Source: Sulfitobacter sediminilitoris (GTDB lineage Bacteria > Pseudomonadota > Alphaproteobacteria > Rhodobacterales > Rhodobacteraceae). Taken from it: 64,000 nt of DNA. The stretch covers positions 179,140 to 243,139 of the forward strand of contig NZ_JAABNT010000006.1 in the NCBI RefSeq assembly GCF_010667575.1, read 5' to 3'. Under the pieces are notes generated by a model. It did not search any database. It was not told the origin of the DNA and worked only from the letters and a program-made list of their open reading frames with translations. This document shows positions 17,291 to 26,336 of the stretch, piece by piece (the stretch's first letter is position 1; each line of letters begins with the position of its first letter). A program made the translations under genes and the position numbers.

Positions 17291-19180
17291 ATGGTTGTTA
17301 TTGGTGCTGTGAGAGACGATCTTCATACTTTGCATGATCCCGGCGTGCGCCCTTTTGGTCAGCGCGATGCTGATACACGGCAATCCGTTGCTTGCTTGCG
17401 GGTGCTCGCCACGACCGACATCCATATGCAGCTTCTGGGTTATGACTATACTCTCGACAGACCAGCACAGCACCACGGACTGGCAGGCCTTGCCACATTG
17501 ATCCGCGAGGCCAGAGCCGAGGCCAAGGCACAAGCGATGCCCTCAATTCTGATTGATAACGGCGATCTGCTGCAAGGGTCTGTTCTGGGGCAGCAGTTGG
17601 CCAGGCTGCCGGTCACTCCATCGCATCCTGTGGTCGCCTGTCTGAACGATCTGCAATATGACGGCCTGGGGCTTGGCAATCATGACCTTGACCATGGCGT
17701 GGCCTATCTGGCTGATATCGCAAAACACCTTTCTGCGCCTGTGGTCAGCAGCAATCTAGCATTTCCGTCTGAATTTCCCGCGGTGCACCACGCGCTGATC
17801 CGCTGCAGGCTTCCAGATGCCAGTGATCCGACCCCGTCAGTACTGCATATCGGTCTGGTGTCAGCCCTGCCGGAACTGACTGCGGTGTGGAACGAACATC
17901 AGTTGCGCGGCAATGCCAGCGTTCTTTCAGCCCGCAGAAGAGTATCAGCGGAAACGCGTCGTCTTCGACAGCAGGGCGCAGACCTTGTGATCCTTCTGGC
18001 ACACATGGGGCTTGAAGGCCGTCCGGCTGAGAAGAGATATACCGATGACGCGCGTGCACTTGCCACGATACACGGCATCGATGCGATCATATCCGGGCAT
18101 ACCCACCGTCGCCTGCCCGGACAAGATCATGAAGGGTATGCACATGTGGATACCGACAAGGGCGCTTTGGCCTCCAGACCTGCGGCCATGCCCGGATTTG
18201 AAGCGTCTGATCTTGCCGTTCTAGACCTAAAACTTGGCTGGTCAGAAGGTCTGGGCTGGCGCGTGCTGGATCACCAGGCCTGCCTGCGCCCGAACCTGCC
18301 TGACACACCGCCCGATCCCCGGATCGTCGCCCGCTGCAAACCCGCCCATGACGCGCTTCGATCGGATCTGGCACGTGCTTGCGGTCACAGCGACCTACCA
18401 ATTCACAATTTCTTTTCACTTGCGACGCCAACAGCAACCTGCGCCCTTGTCTCTTGCGCAAAGTACCGCGCCATCGCCCGTGGCATAGCCGACCTGCCAG
18501 AGCGTGATCTGCCCATCCTTGCCACCGCGTCAGCGCATACCGCTGGCGGACGCGGCGGCCCTGCGCATTTTCTGCACATCCCGCCCGGAACGGTCTATCG
18601 TCGCCATCTGGCGGGTCTCAGCCCTTATGGAAATGCAATCTGGGCCCTGCGCGTCAACGGTGATGACTTACGCCGCTGGCTGGAACATACGGCAGGGGTT
18701 TTTCATCAATTGACCCCTGAAAACCCGGATCAGCCGCTTTTGCGACAGGACCGCCCTGCCTTTGATTTCGACACGATCTTTGGACTGGATTACGCCATCG
18801 ACCCCACCCGCCCCGCCGGCACGCGGCTGGTACGTTTCATGTACAAAGGCCGCCCTGTAACACCGGATCAAAGCTTCGTCCTTGCGACCATTCAGTTCCG
18901 TGCCGCAGGTGGCGGTGGGGGACATCAGTTTGACGAAAGCCAGATCATTCTGCGCAGCGAAACCTCAGTTTCCTCTGCCCTGATCGACCTGTTGAAAGAA
19001 GGCGACTATGCGTATGATCTGGCGGGCAGGCCTTGGCAGTTTGCCACCCCGTATCCTGTGAGCGCCGTGATCAGAAGCGCCCCCGAAAGCCGCAAGTACC
19101 TGCGCGACATTGTGCATCTTTCGCCAATTTACCAAGGCACTGACCCTGAGGGTTTAGCACGCATTCGACTGTCTCTCTGA
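17291..19180 (+). CDS. 2',3'-cyclic-nucleotide 2'-phosphodiesterase/3'-nucleotidase (UshA/CpdB superfamily)
   Basis: 629 residues. The N-terminal calcineurin-like phosphoesterase domain carries the metal motifs LATTDIHMQLLGYDY, IDNGDLLQGS, LGNHDLDHG and ISGHTHR. The C-terminal 5'-nucleotidase domain includes NFFSLATPTATCALV and SPYGNAIWALRVNGDDL. It would release nucleosides from cyclic or 3' nucleotides. Classical CpdB is periplasmic, but no signal peptide is visible at this start, so the protein may be cytoplasmic or the start may be wrong. No clear Shine-Dalgarno is seen. Confidence 0.88.
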   Translation: MVVIGAVRDDLHTLHDPGVRPFGQRDADTRQSVACLRVLATTDIHMQLLGYDYTLDRPAQHHGLAGLATLIREARAEAKAQAMPSILIDNGDLLQGSVLGQQLARLPVTPSHPVVACLNDLQYDGLGLGNHDLDHGVAYLADIAKHLSAPVVSSNLAFPSEFPAVHHALIRCRLPDASDPTPSVLHIGLVSALPELTAVWNEHQLRGNASVLSARRRVSAETRRLRQQGADLVILLAHMGLEGRPAEKRYTDDARALATIHGIDAIISGHTHRRLPGQDHEGYAHVDTDKGALASRPAAMPGFEASDLAVLDLKLGWSEGLGWRVLDHQACLRPNLPDTPPDPRIVARCKPAHDALRSDLARACGHSDLPIHNFFSLATPTATCALVSCAKYRAIARGIADLPERDLPILATASAHTAGGRGGPAHFLHIPPGTVYRRHLAGLSPYGNAIWALRVNGDDLRRWLEHTAGVFHQLTPENPDQPLLRQDRPAFDFDTIFGLDYAIDPTRPAGTRLVRFMYKGRPVTPDQSFVLATIQFRAAGGGGGHQFDESQIILRSETSVSSALIDLLKEGDYAYDLAGRPWQFATPYPVSAVIRSAPESRKYLRDIVHLSPIYQGTDPEGLARIRLSL

Positions 19181-19216
19181 CGCTTGCGTTTGGGCATCTA
19201 GCATCCTATATGGGCA

Positions 19217-19313
19217 TCGAGAGGTTGGTGCGGGCAGGCGCCTCGCCAACCCGGTCAGATCCGGAAGGAAGCAGCCGTAACGAGTCCCGCTTGGGTCGTT
19301 ATCAATCTCTCAC
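19217..19313 (+). ncRNA. ffs: Signal recognition particle RNA, small bacterial type (4.5S)
   Basis: The conserved SRP core is present: GGTCAGATCCGGAAGGAAGC, followed by AGCC, which forms the Ffh-binding symmetric and asymmetric loops with the GGAA tetraloop. The ends pair: GAGAGGTTG (about 19220-19228) with CAATCTCTC (about 19303-19311), one G-U. The length of about 97 nt fits the small SRP RNA of alphaproteobacteria. It is followed within 1.5 kb by dnaX, the usual neighbourhood. Confidence 0.95.
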
Positions 19314-19460
19314 CAGTACAGCGCACGGCCTGTGATACACGACGTGTCTGTGCTGAGAAAACTCCAGAAGAATTACATCGCACGTCTGAAAGTTCATTGG
19401 ATACCTTGAGGCTGCGCGATTAATTTGTGTTCTGCGCATGCCGAGGGTGTTGGTGGTCTG

Positions 19461-20297
19461 CTAAAGCTGATCAGCCGCAAACGTATCACATTGGCCCACC
19501 GCACCGGTCTCATAACCTTGCGCGAACCACCGCGCACGTTGCTCTGATGTACCGTGGGTGAAGGTATGCGGCTGAGGCACACGTCCGGCCCGTTGCTGCA
19601 AGTAATCATCCCCAATCTTGCGGGCGGCGTTCAACGCTTCCTGCAGGTCGCCCCGTTCCATCAAGCCTTGCACATTTCGTGCCCAGACGCCCGACAGGCA
19701 ATCCGCCATCAGCTCCAGCCGTACCGTAAGTGCATTGGCTTCGGCCTTGCTTGATTGCTGGCGGGCCGCATTGACCTTGGGCAGGATACCCAATTCGTTT
19801 TGAACATGATGCGCGACCTCATGGGCGATCACATAGGCCGCCGCGAAATCGCCCCCCGCCCCCATCTGACGGTCCAGCATGGTGAAAAATTGCGTATCCA
19901 GATAGGCCTTGCTGTCTGCCGGGCAGTAAAACGGCCCAGTCGCACCGGATGCGCCGCCACAAGGGCTTTGTGTCACGCCCGAGAACACAACAAGCTTGGG
20001 GGGAACGTAGTCCCGGCCCAACTGTTCTTGAAACACCTGCGTCCAGACATCTTCGGTCGTGGCCAGAACCTGCGCCGAAAACTGCGTCGCGCGGCTGTCG
20101 CCTTCGGTAACCGGCGTACTTTGCTGGGTCTGGGGCTGACCTGCGCCCTGCAACAGCGGGCTGACATCAATTCCGGTGAAATATCCGATTGCCAAGACGA
20201 CCAGCACACCGGCAATTCCTATGCCGCCTACCCTACCGCCACGGCGCCCGCCCCGCACTTCAACGTTCCGACTGCGCCTGATTCCTCTGAGCCGCAT
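19461..20297 (-). CDS. Neutral zinc metallopeptidase (YpfJ family)
   Basis: 278 residues. A basic glycine/arginine-rich N-terminus precedes a single anchor helix (GIAGVLVVLAIGYFTGIDV) and a periplasmic domain. The zinc site is HEVAHH (about residue 167) with downstream acidic residues in RLELMADCLSGVWA. The PFYCPADSKAYLDTQFF motif is typical of this family. The function is not well defined. It is divergent from the DUF202 gene. Confidence 0.9.
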   Translation of the reverse strand: MRLRGIRRSRNVEVRGGRRGGRVGGIGIAGVLVVLAIGYFTGIDVSPLLQGAGQPQTQQSTPVTEGDSRATQFSAQVLATTEDVWTQVFQEQLGRDYVPPKLVVFSGVTQSPCGGASGATGPFYCPADSKAYLDTQFFTMLDRQMGAGGDFAAAYVIAHEVAHHVQNELGILPKVNAARQQSSKAEANALTVRLELMADCLSGVWARNVQGLMERGDLQEALNAARKIGDDYLQQRAGRVPQPHTFTHGTSEQRARWFAQGYETGAVGQCDTFAADQL

Positions 20298-20360
20298 GCG
20301 ATGCTCCCTTTTTCAGTAGCGCCTATTGTCAGTCGAACGCGCCGCCCGCACAATAGTTCA

Positions 20361-20723
20361 ATGAGCAGTAGCAATGAACTGGCACAAGACCGCACCGACT
20401 GGGCCGAAGACCGCACCATTCTGGCAAATGAACGTACTTTTGCGGGCTGGATGCGCACCGGTATGGCGTCGGTGGCGCTGGCAGTGGGTTTGCGCGCCGT
20501 ATTTGGCGAATTTGAGCCAACTTGGGTGGCCAAGGGCATTGCGACAATCTTCATCATCTTGGCGGTCTACATCTTTTGGGCCGCGCAAGAGGCCGCGTGC
20601 AAAACGCTGGGTCGCCTGAATGATAACGAGGCCCATGCCCAGCCGATGAACCGCATGCGCATTCTTTCGATTGTATTCGGTTTCGGGGCCATCGCCGTGG
20701 GCGCCATCCTTTGGGCTCTCTGA
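20361..20723 (+). CDS. DUF202 (YidH-like) membrane protein
   Basis: 120 residues. The DUF202 signature is clear: DRTILANERTFAGWMRTGMA, followed by three transmembrane helices (VALAVGLRAVF; GIATIFIILAVYIFW; ILSIVFGFGAIAVGAI). The start at 20361 is chosen because the preceding open frame is antisense to the peptidase gene. Its function is unknown; some relatives act in membrane stress responses. It stands just before dnaX. Confidence 0.88.
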   Translation: MSSSNELAQDRTDWAEDRTILANERTFAGWMRTGMASVALAVGLRAVFGEFEPTWVAKGIATIFIILAVYIFWAAQEAACKTLGRLNDNEAHAQPMNRMRILSIVFGFGAIAVGAILWAL

Positions 20724-20794
20724 ACCGGTTGCCGCGCCTGTCCACCCGTCCTACCCTGCGCCTCTGATCCGAATCCCCCGCTCACGGAGCCTTC

Positions 20795-22540
20795 ATGTCC
20801 GACACATCCGCATATCGCGTATTGGCCCGTAAATACCGGCCCGAAACCTTTGCCGATCTGGTGGGGCAGGACGCAATGGTGCGCACGCTGAAAAATGCGT
20901 TCGAGGCTGATCGCATCGCGCAGGCCTTCATCATGACGGGCATCCGCGGGACTGGTAAGACGACGACCGCCCGGATCATCGCAAAAGGCATGAACTGCAT
21001 TGGGCCTGACGGCAACAGCGGCCCGACGACCGAACCCTGTGGCGTGTGCGAGCATTGCACCGCCATCATGGAAGGCCGCCATGTTGACGTGATGGAAATG
21101 GACGCCGCATCGAACACCGGCGTCGCCAACATCCGCGAGATCATCGACAGCGTGCATTACCGCGCCGCTTCCGCCCGGTACAAAGTGTACATCATCGACG
21201 AAGTGCACATGCTGTCCACCGGGGCGTTTAACGCGCTGCTCAAAACGCTGGAAGAACCACCAGAGCACGTCAAGTTCATCTTTGCGACCACGGAAATCCG
21301 CAAGGTGCCCGTCACGGTCCTGTCCCGCTGCCAGCGCTTCGATTTGCGCCGGATTGAGCCGGAAGTAATGATTGCCCTGTTGAAAAAGATTGCGGCGGCC
21401 GAAGGGGCAGAGGTGGCACAGGATGCCTACGCCCTGATCACCCGCGCGGCAGAAGGATCTGTGCGCGACGCGCTGTCGCTGCTGGATCAGGCCATCAGCC
21501 ACGGCGCGGGCGAAACCACCGCAGATCAGGTCCGCGCGATGCTGGGTCTTGCCGACCGGGGCCGCGTGCTGGACCTGTTTGATATGATCCTGAAGGGCGA
21601 CGCCGCTGGTGCCCTGACCGAGCTATCGGCGCAATATGCCGATGGTGCTGATCCGATGGCCGTCCTCCGTGACCTTGCCGAGATCACGCATTGGGTGTCG
21701 GTCGTCAAAATCACACCGGACGCCGCCGAAGACCCGACGATCTCTCCGGAAGAGCGGGACCGCGGCAAGCAGATGGCCGACGCGCTGCCCATGCGTGTGC
21801 TCACCCGCCTGTGGCAAATGCTGCTTAAGGCGCTTGATGAGGTCGCCAATGCGCCCAATGCGATGATGGCTGCGGAAATGGCAATTATCCGTCTGACACA
21901 TGTGGCCGATCTGCCCAGCCCCGAAGAACTGGTGCGCAAGCTGCATAACACCACACCGCCACCCGCCTCTTCGCCGTTAGGTGGAGGCTCGTCGTCCGCA
22001 CCGTCCGGCGCCCAAGCTGTCCAGCAGGCCCAGACACGCATGGCGTCCAACCCGACGGCCGCCGGGCAAACCACAGCCCTGGCACAAGACATTGACGCTG
22101 CGCTCTCCCGCTTTCCGACCTTTGACCACGTAGTTGAATTGATCCGTGCCAACCGCGACGTGAAACTGCTGGTCGAAGTAGAAACCACCCTGCGCCTTGC
22201 CGCCTATCAACCCGGACGCATCGAATTCGTCCCGACCGACAAGGCCCCCCGCGACCTTGCCCAGCGCCTCGGCCACCGCCTGCAGGGCTGGACAGGCAAC
22301 CGTTGGGCCGTGACGATTGTGAACGATGGAGGCAGGGAAACCATCGCAGAAGTGCGCGACGCCAAGGAACTGGCTCTCAAGGCTGATGCAGAGGCACATC
22401 CGTTGATGCAAGCCGTCCTGGCCAAGTTCCCGCACGCCAAGATCACTGCCATCCGCACCCCCGAACAGATCGCCGCCGAGGCGGTCGAGGAGGCGTTGCC
22501 AGAGGTCGAAGATGAATGGGACCCTTTCGAGGACGGTTGA
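20795..22540 (+). CDS. dnaX: DNA polymerase III subunits gamma and tau
   Basis: 581 residues. This is the clamp-loader AAA+ ATPase: Walker A GIRGTGKTTTARI, a four-cysteine zinc module (CIGP ... CGVCEHC), Walker B YIIDEVHML and the SRC motif (VLSRCQRFDLRR). The C-terminal tau part (about 400-581) follows a proline/serine-rich linker. The length suggests mainly tau. I see no convincing A-AAA-AAG slippery site at a position that would make gamma. It begins the conserved dnaX-ybaB-recR operon. Confidence 0.97.
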   Translation: MSDTSAYRVLARKYRPETFADLVGQDAMVRTLKNAFEADRIAQAFIMTGIRGTGKTTTARIIAKGMNCIGPDGNSGPTTEPCGVCEHCTAIMEGRHVDVMEMDAASNTGVANIREIIDSVHYRAASARYKVYIIDEVHMLSTGAFNALLKTLEEPPEHVKFIFATTEIRKVPVTVLSRCQRFDLRRIEPEVMIALLKKIAAAEGAEVAQDAYALITRAAEGSVRDALSLLDQAISHGAGETTADQVRAMLGLADRGRVLDLFDMILKGDAAGALTELSAQYADGADPMAVLRDLAEITHWVSVVKITPDAAEDPTISPEERDRGKQMADALPMRVLTRLWQMLLKALDEVANAPNAMMAAEMAIIRLTHVADLPSPEELVRKLHNTTPPPASSPLGGGSSSAPSGAQAVQQAQTRMASNPTAAGQTTALAQDIDAALSRFPTFDHVVELIRANRDVKLLVEVETTLRLAAYQPGRIEFVPTDKAPRDLAQRLGHRLQGWTGNRWAVTIVNDGGRETIAEVRDAKELALKADAEAHPLMQAVLAKFPHAKITAIRTPEQIAAEAVEEALPEVEDEWDPFEDG

Positions 22541-22591
22541 TCCCGGTCGAACAGAACCGCATATAGAAACAAACCAGATCAGGAGAGAGCA

Positions 22592-22936
22592 ATGCTCAAA
22601 GGACTAGGTGCGCTTGGCGATATGGCCGGCATGATGAAAAAAGCGCAGGAAATGCAGGGCAAGATGGCCCAGTTGCAGGAAGACATGGCCAATATCATGG
22701 TGACCGGCGAAAGCGGCGCGGGTCTGGTCAAAGCAACCTGCACCGCCAAAGGCGAGCTGAAATCACTCGACATCGACCCATCGATCTTTAATGGCGATGA
22801 CAAGGAAGTTGTCGAAGACCTGATCCTTGCGGCGATCAAAGACGCACAGGCCAAGGCGACCCAGCGCGCGCAGGAAGAAATGGCAAAGCTAACAGAAGGC
22901 ATGGGGCTGCCTGCGGACATGAAGCTGCCGTTCTGA
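22592..22936 (+). CDS. YbaB/EbfC nucleoid-associated protein
   Basis: 114 residues. The typical pattern is present: an N-terminal helix rich in Met, Lys and Gln ([20 protein letters not shown]), a beta-sheet with [20 protein letters not shown], and a C-terminal helix. It binds DNA as a dimer and helps organise the nucleoid. It sits 51 bp after dnaX and 28 bp before recR with a clear RBS (AGGAGAG), in the classic operon order. Confidence 0.95.
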   Translation: MLKGLGALGDMAGMMKKAQEMQGKMAQLQEDMANIMVTGESGAGLVKATCTAKGELKSLDIDPSIFNGDDKEVVEDLILAAIKDAQAKATQRAQEEMAKLTEGMGLPADMKLPF

Positions 22937-22964
22937 TCCGGTCTTTCAACACAGGGTCCTTGCC

Positions 22965-23558
22965 GTGAGTTCAACCCGCGAAATCGACGCCCTGATCGAC
23001 ATGATGGCCAAGCTGCCGGGGCTTGGCCCAAGGTCGGCCCGTCGCGCGGTGCTGCACCTTATACGCAAACGTGCGCTGTTGCTGACCCCTTTGGCAGATC
23101 TGATGCAAACAGTCGCGGTAACAGCACGCGAATGCCTGAACTGCGGCAACGTGGGCACGTCGGATATTTGCGACATTTGCACCTCAGAGAAACGCGCGAA
23201 CGGAGAATTGTGCGTGGTTGAGGATGTGGCGGACCTTTGGGCGATGGAACGCTCGGGCGTATTCAAGGGACGCTACCACGTCCTTGGCGGCACACTGTCC
23301 GCGCTTGATGCCATCGGACCACAAGAGCTGCGTATCCCAAGGCTCATCGACCGTGTGTCGACCGAGAACATCACCGAAGTGATCCTTGCCCTGAACGCGA
23401 CCATCGATGGGCAAACCACGGCGCATTATATCGCTGATCAGCTTGACGGTCAGGTCACGCTTACGTCACTCGCCCAAGGTGTCCCCATCGGAGGAGAACT
23501 GGATTACCTCGACGATGGCACCATCACCGCCGCGATGCGCGCGCGGAAATCGCTGTAG
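22965..23558 (+). CDS. recR: Recombination mediator RecR
   Basis: 197 residues from a GTG start. Domains in order: HhH region ([17 protein letters not shown]), a four-cysteine zinc finger ([16 protein letters not shown]), the Toprim domain ([19 protein letters not shown]) and the C-terminal Walker B-like segment ending [20 protein letters not shown]. RecR loads RecA at gaps together with RecO and RecF. It is the last gene of the dnaX operon. Confidence 0.97.
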   Translation: MSSTREIDALIDMMAKLPGLGPRSARRAVLHLIRKRALLLTPLADLMQTVAVTARECLNCGNVGTSDICDICTSEKRANGELCVVEDVADLWAMERSGVFKGRYHVLGGTLSALDAIGPQELRIPRLIDRVSTENITEVILALNATIDGQTTAHYIADQLDGQVTLTSLAQGVPIGGELDYLDDGTITAAMRARKSL

Positions 23559-23630
23559 CCGAGTTTCGCAATCGGACAGCGCCAAAGCCATTCAAGGCAA
23601 GGCACCAGCCAACTGTTCCGAAAATAAGAC

Positions 23631-23660
23631 GGCCGCCTGCCCCTCCCAAAGCAGACGGCC
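23631..23660 (-). terminator. Terminator of the decarboxylase gene
   Basis: GGCCGCCTGC (23631-23640) pairs with GCAGACGGCC (23651-23660), with one G-U on the reverse strand. It is followed there by GTCTTATTTT. It lies between the convergent recR and decarboxylase genes. Confidence 0.7.
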
Positions 23661-23683
23661 TGATCCTCCGCGACGCGATCCGT

Positions 23684-24856
23684 TCAGAGAACGATCACAT
23701 CCAGCGGGGGAAATCCGTTGAAACCAACAGAGCTGTACGAACTTGTGTACGCGCCGCAGTTCCGGATCATCACCTTGTCACCGTCGCGCAAGGCGATTGG
23801 CAACAACACTGGTCTATTTTCATACAAGATATCAGCGCTATCGCAAGAGGGTCCTGCAAGTACACATGGGCCAACTTCACCACCATCATGCGGCGTCACC
23901 AGCTGATAGCGGATTGCCTCACCCTCTGTTTCGGCCAGGCCAGAAAAGCGACCGACGTCCAGATAGACCCAACGGTGCACGTCATCCGCAGATTTGCGTG
24001 ACACCAGCATAACCTCGGACGCAATGTGTCCCGCTTCGGCCACCAGCCCGCGACCGGGCTCTGCCATCAGGTGCGGGACAAAGCCAAAACGCGCCTCAAC
24101 TGCCTCAATGACGCGGGCAGCATAAAGGCGGGGCGCTTCGATGCTTTCACCGTAAAAAGCAGGGAAACCGCCACCAAGGTTCAACAGCTGCAAGTCATGA
24201 CCGGCAGCACGCGCTGCGTGCCAAAGCGGCGCCACCTGATCCAGAACAGGATTCCAGAATTCAGATTTGCGGGTCTGAGAACCGACGTGAAAAGACAGCC
24301 CATAAGGCGTCAAACCCAGCGCCTTTGCGTAGTCGAGCAGATCCGGCAGGGCAGAAGCAGCACAGCCAAACTTGCGGCTCAGCGGCCAGTCAGCCATCGA
24401 ATTTTCGACGATCAGGCGAATGTATACGCGGGCACCGGGTGCGTGTGCCGCGATCTTGTCCAGCTCCGCCTCGCTATCGGCGGCGAACAGCGTAACGCCA
24501 ACACTATGCGCATAAGCTACATCAGATGCGCGCTTGATCGTGTTGCCAAACGAGATGTGGTCGGGTTTTGCGCCCTGCGACAGGCACAGCTCGATCTCAC
24601 CACGTGAGGCGCAATCGAAACCGGAACCCTTGGCAACCAAAGTGCGAATGACCTGAGCTGCCGGGTTTGCCTTTACCGCGTAATGGATGTGCGCGCGTCC
24701 CAGACCCGCGTGCAAGGCGTCATATTGTGCGGCAATACGGTCGCGGCTGACCACCAGTGTCGGGCGGTCGAATTCATTCGCCGCGATATAGGCCGCAGCA
24801 GGATCAGCGTAAACAGGGGAGGCGGCGCGCAGGGCGCCGGGGACTGTAGCGTTCAT
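23684..24856 (-). CDS. Ornithine decarboxylase, fold III PLP enzyme
   Basis: About 390 residues of an alanine-racemase-fold (group IV) decarboxylase. The PLP lysine lies in IHYAVKANPAAQV. The phosphate loop (LNLGGGFPAFYGE) and the active-site cysteine region (AGPSCDSADILYE) match eukaryotic-type ornithine or ornithine/lysine decarboxylases that make putrescine or cadaverine. The start is taken at the MNATVPG methionine, 6 bp after GGAG. A hairpin-rich leader precedes it, and a terminator of the upstream gene isolates it, so it is a single-gene unit. Lysine specificity cannot be excluded. Confidence 0.9.
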   Translation of the reverse strand: MNATVPGALRAASPVYADPAAAYIAANEFDRPTLVVSRDRIAAQYDALHAGLGRAHIHYAVKANPAAQVIRTLVAKGSGFDCASRGEIELCLSQGAKPDHISFGNTIKRASDVAYAHSVGVTLFAADSEAELDKIAAHAPGARVYIRLIVENSMADWPLSRKFGCAASALPDLLDYAKALGLTPYGLSFHVGSQTRKSEFWNPVLDQVAPLWHAARAAGHDLQLLNLGGGFPAFYGESIEAPRLYAARVIEAVEARFGFVPHLMAEPGRGLVAEAGHIASEVMLVSRKSADDVHRWVYLDVGRFSGLAETEGEAIRYQLVTPHDGGEVGPCVLAGPSCDSADILYENRPVLLPIALRDGDKVMIRNCGAYTSSYSSVGFNGFPPLDVIVL

Positions 24857-24875
24857 GGTCATCTCCAAAGAGCAG

Positions 24876-25006
24876 ATGGGGCAAGAGTGCCCCCATATGT
24901 CATTTCAAGAGACGTTACCGTCGCTACATAAACGCGGGTCAGTCAGGGTATGATCTGACCGGCCAGAGGTGCGTGCGTTGGCGTCTGTGTTGCGCCATTT
25001 ACGCCA
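24876..25006 (-). promoter_or_regulatory. Structured 5' leader upstream of ornithine decarboxylase
   Basis: Reading towards the gene, four hairpins can be drawn. (1) ACGCCA/TGGCGT, 24979-25006. (2) CTGACC/GGTCAG, 24937-24960. (3) GACG-GTAA-CGTC with a GNRA tetraloop, 24911-24922. (4) ATGGGGCA/TGCCCC(C)AT, 24876-24896, ending about 8-14 nt before the GGAG. The region has no ORF. A leader motif named speF is known upstream of ornithine decarboxylase genes in alphaproteobacteria; whether this is a member needs a covariance search. Confidence 0.5.
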
Positions 25007-25089
25007 GTTTCAGATTCGTACAAGTCCGAAAATTGCTTGTGACAAAAATAAATTTGATACCCCAAATCCTGTGCTCTCTTTGGCGCAGC

Positions 25090-25116
25090 AAAAAGGCTCT
25101 AGATCCAAATATCTAG
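25090..25116 (-). terminator. Terminator overlapping the end of the EEP gene
   Basis: CTAGAT (25099-25104) and ATCTAG (25111-25116) form a stem that includes the EEP stop codon. On the reverse strand it is followed by AGCCTTTTT, a good U-tract. It separates the EEP gene from the decarboxylase. Confidence 0.7.
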
Positions 25117-26216
25117 TCATCTTCCCAATCGCTTCCAATTGGCCCACGATCGCGCTTTTGTTCTTCTACAATCATTCGCTTGGCCTCAAATGCTTCGCCA
25201 TCGCCAGCCTCTCCCGGAGAGGCTTCTTCTGCCTCCGTCGTGGCCAGCGCCAGCACAAACCACATTGGAAAATGATCCGAGCCGACTTTGGTCAACCGCC
25301 GCATCTCGATCAATCGGAACTTTGGATCGTGGAACAGATGATCCAGCGGCCACCGCATCCATGGCATTGTGGCACTGAACGTGTTGAAAAACCCCCGGCC
25401 GACCCGCGGATCAAGCAGACCTGAAAGCCGCTGAAAACGCCGCGTCGTCGTCGACCACGCGACATCGTTCAGATCGCCCGCGACAACCGCTGGCAAATTA
25501 TCATTCGCAGCCTCAAGGCCCACCATGGCAATCTCTCCGTCGCGGCCCTTGGTGTCGTGGCTCATGACCGGCGGTTCAGGATGCACGACATAAAGCCGGA
25601 ACGCCTCGCCATTGCGAAGTGTCACCCGCATCCGCGCCGATGGGACGTCCTTTGTGATCAGATCGCGCACCTCTACCTCTGTCAAAGGCAGCTTTGACAT
25701 GATGAGCAGACCGTATCCGTTGTCCCTGGGTACTTCGATCCAATGATCAAAATGATCTCCAAGGGCCGATTTCAGGGCATCCACCCAGTGCTTATCCACC
25801 TCAATGGCCATCACGATGTCGGGTTTACGCTCAAGTACAAGCCGGACCAGCGCGTCATAGTCGCGATTGGACATCTTGATATTCGACGCCAACATGCTGA
25901 CCTGATGATCCACGCCACGCCTCAAGGCGTCTGACGCGTCAACGGATTGCTTTGCCCACACCGGCGTGAATTTGACAATGTAGAGAAGTTGAACCGCACC
26001 CAAGACGAACGCAAGCACGGCCAATGAGACGCCTGCCAATCCGGGTATGAAAGCAATAGAAGATGCAAACAATATGATCGACAAAACGAAATATTGCTGA
26101 CGCGGGAAGTCCAGACCACGGATCGCGCCAAATGGCACCTTGCTGAGCGGTAGGATCGTCGCGAACACAAGGAAGGTGGTCAGAAGTCCGAAAAGGCCAT
26201 AACCCCAGATGTTCAT
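25113..26216 (-). CDS. Membrane-anchored endonuclease/exonuclease/phosphatase (EEP) family protein
   Basis: About 367 residues. Three N-terminal transmembrane helices (YGLFGLLTTFLVFATILPLS and two more) precede an EEP domain. Domain motifs: SNIKMSNRDYDALVRLV, VMAIEVDKHW (catalytic Glu), VVAGDLNDVAWS and the terminal GSDHFPMWF (Asp-His pair). A short acidic, glutamate-rich tail follows. It is probably a periplasmic phosphodiesterase; the substrate is unknown. The start is set at the MNIWGYG methionine, with AGAAGG upstream. The trcR terminator lies just upstream. Confidence 0.88.
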   Translation of the reverse strand: MNIWGYGLFGLLTTFLVFATILPLSKVPFGAIRGLDFPRQQYFVLSIILFASSIAFIPGLAGVSLAVLAFVLGAVQLLYIVKFTPVWAKQSVDASDALRRGVDHQVSMLASNIKMSNRDYDALVRLVLERKPDIVMAIEVDKHWVDALKSALGDHFDHWIEVPRDNGYGLLIMSKLPLTEVEVRDLITKDVPSARMRVTLRNGEAFRLYVVHPEPPVMSHDTKGRDGEIAMVGLEAANDNLPAVVAGDLNDVAWSTTTRRFQRLSGLLDPRVGRGFFNTFSATMPWMRWPLDHLFHDPKFRLIEMRRLTKVGSDHFPMWFVLALATTEAEEASPGEAGDGEAFEAKRMIVEEQKRDRGPIGSDWEDD

Positions 26217-26251
26217 GATCGCGCCCTTCTGTTCACCTGGACCGGGACTGC

Positions 26252-26284
26252 AAAAAAGGCGCAGACCCAATCGTCCGCGCCTTT
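26252..26284 (-). terminator. Intrinsic terminator after trcR
   Basis: AAAGGCGC (26255-26262) pairs with GCGCCTTT (26277-26284). On the reverse strand it is followed by TTTTTT. It lies between the trcR stop and the EEP gene start, so the EEP gene needs its own promoter. Confidence 0.85.
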
Positions 26285-26336
26285 CATATCATTCAACGAT
26301 AACTAAGGACATTTGTTCCGCTCAACCGCCATCAGG

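Noticed and set aside
19755..20360. N-terminal extension of the DUF202 gene
   Set aside because: The extension is antisense to the zinc peptidase. The DUF202 protein normally begins close to the ATG at 20361.
21378..21394. Possible dnaX frameshift site (run of A residues, G-AAA-AAG)
   Set aside because: It is not the A-AAA-AAG heptamer and falls at about codon 196, inside the ATPase core, too early to produce gamma.
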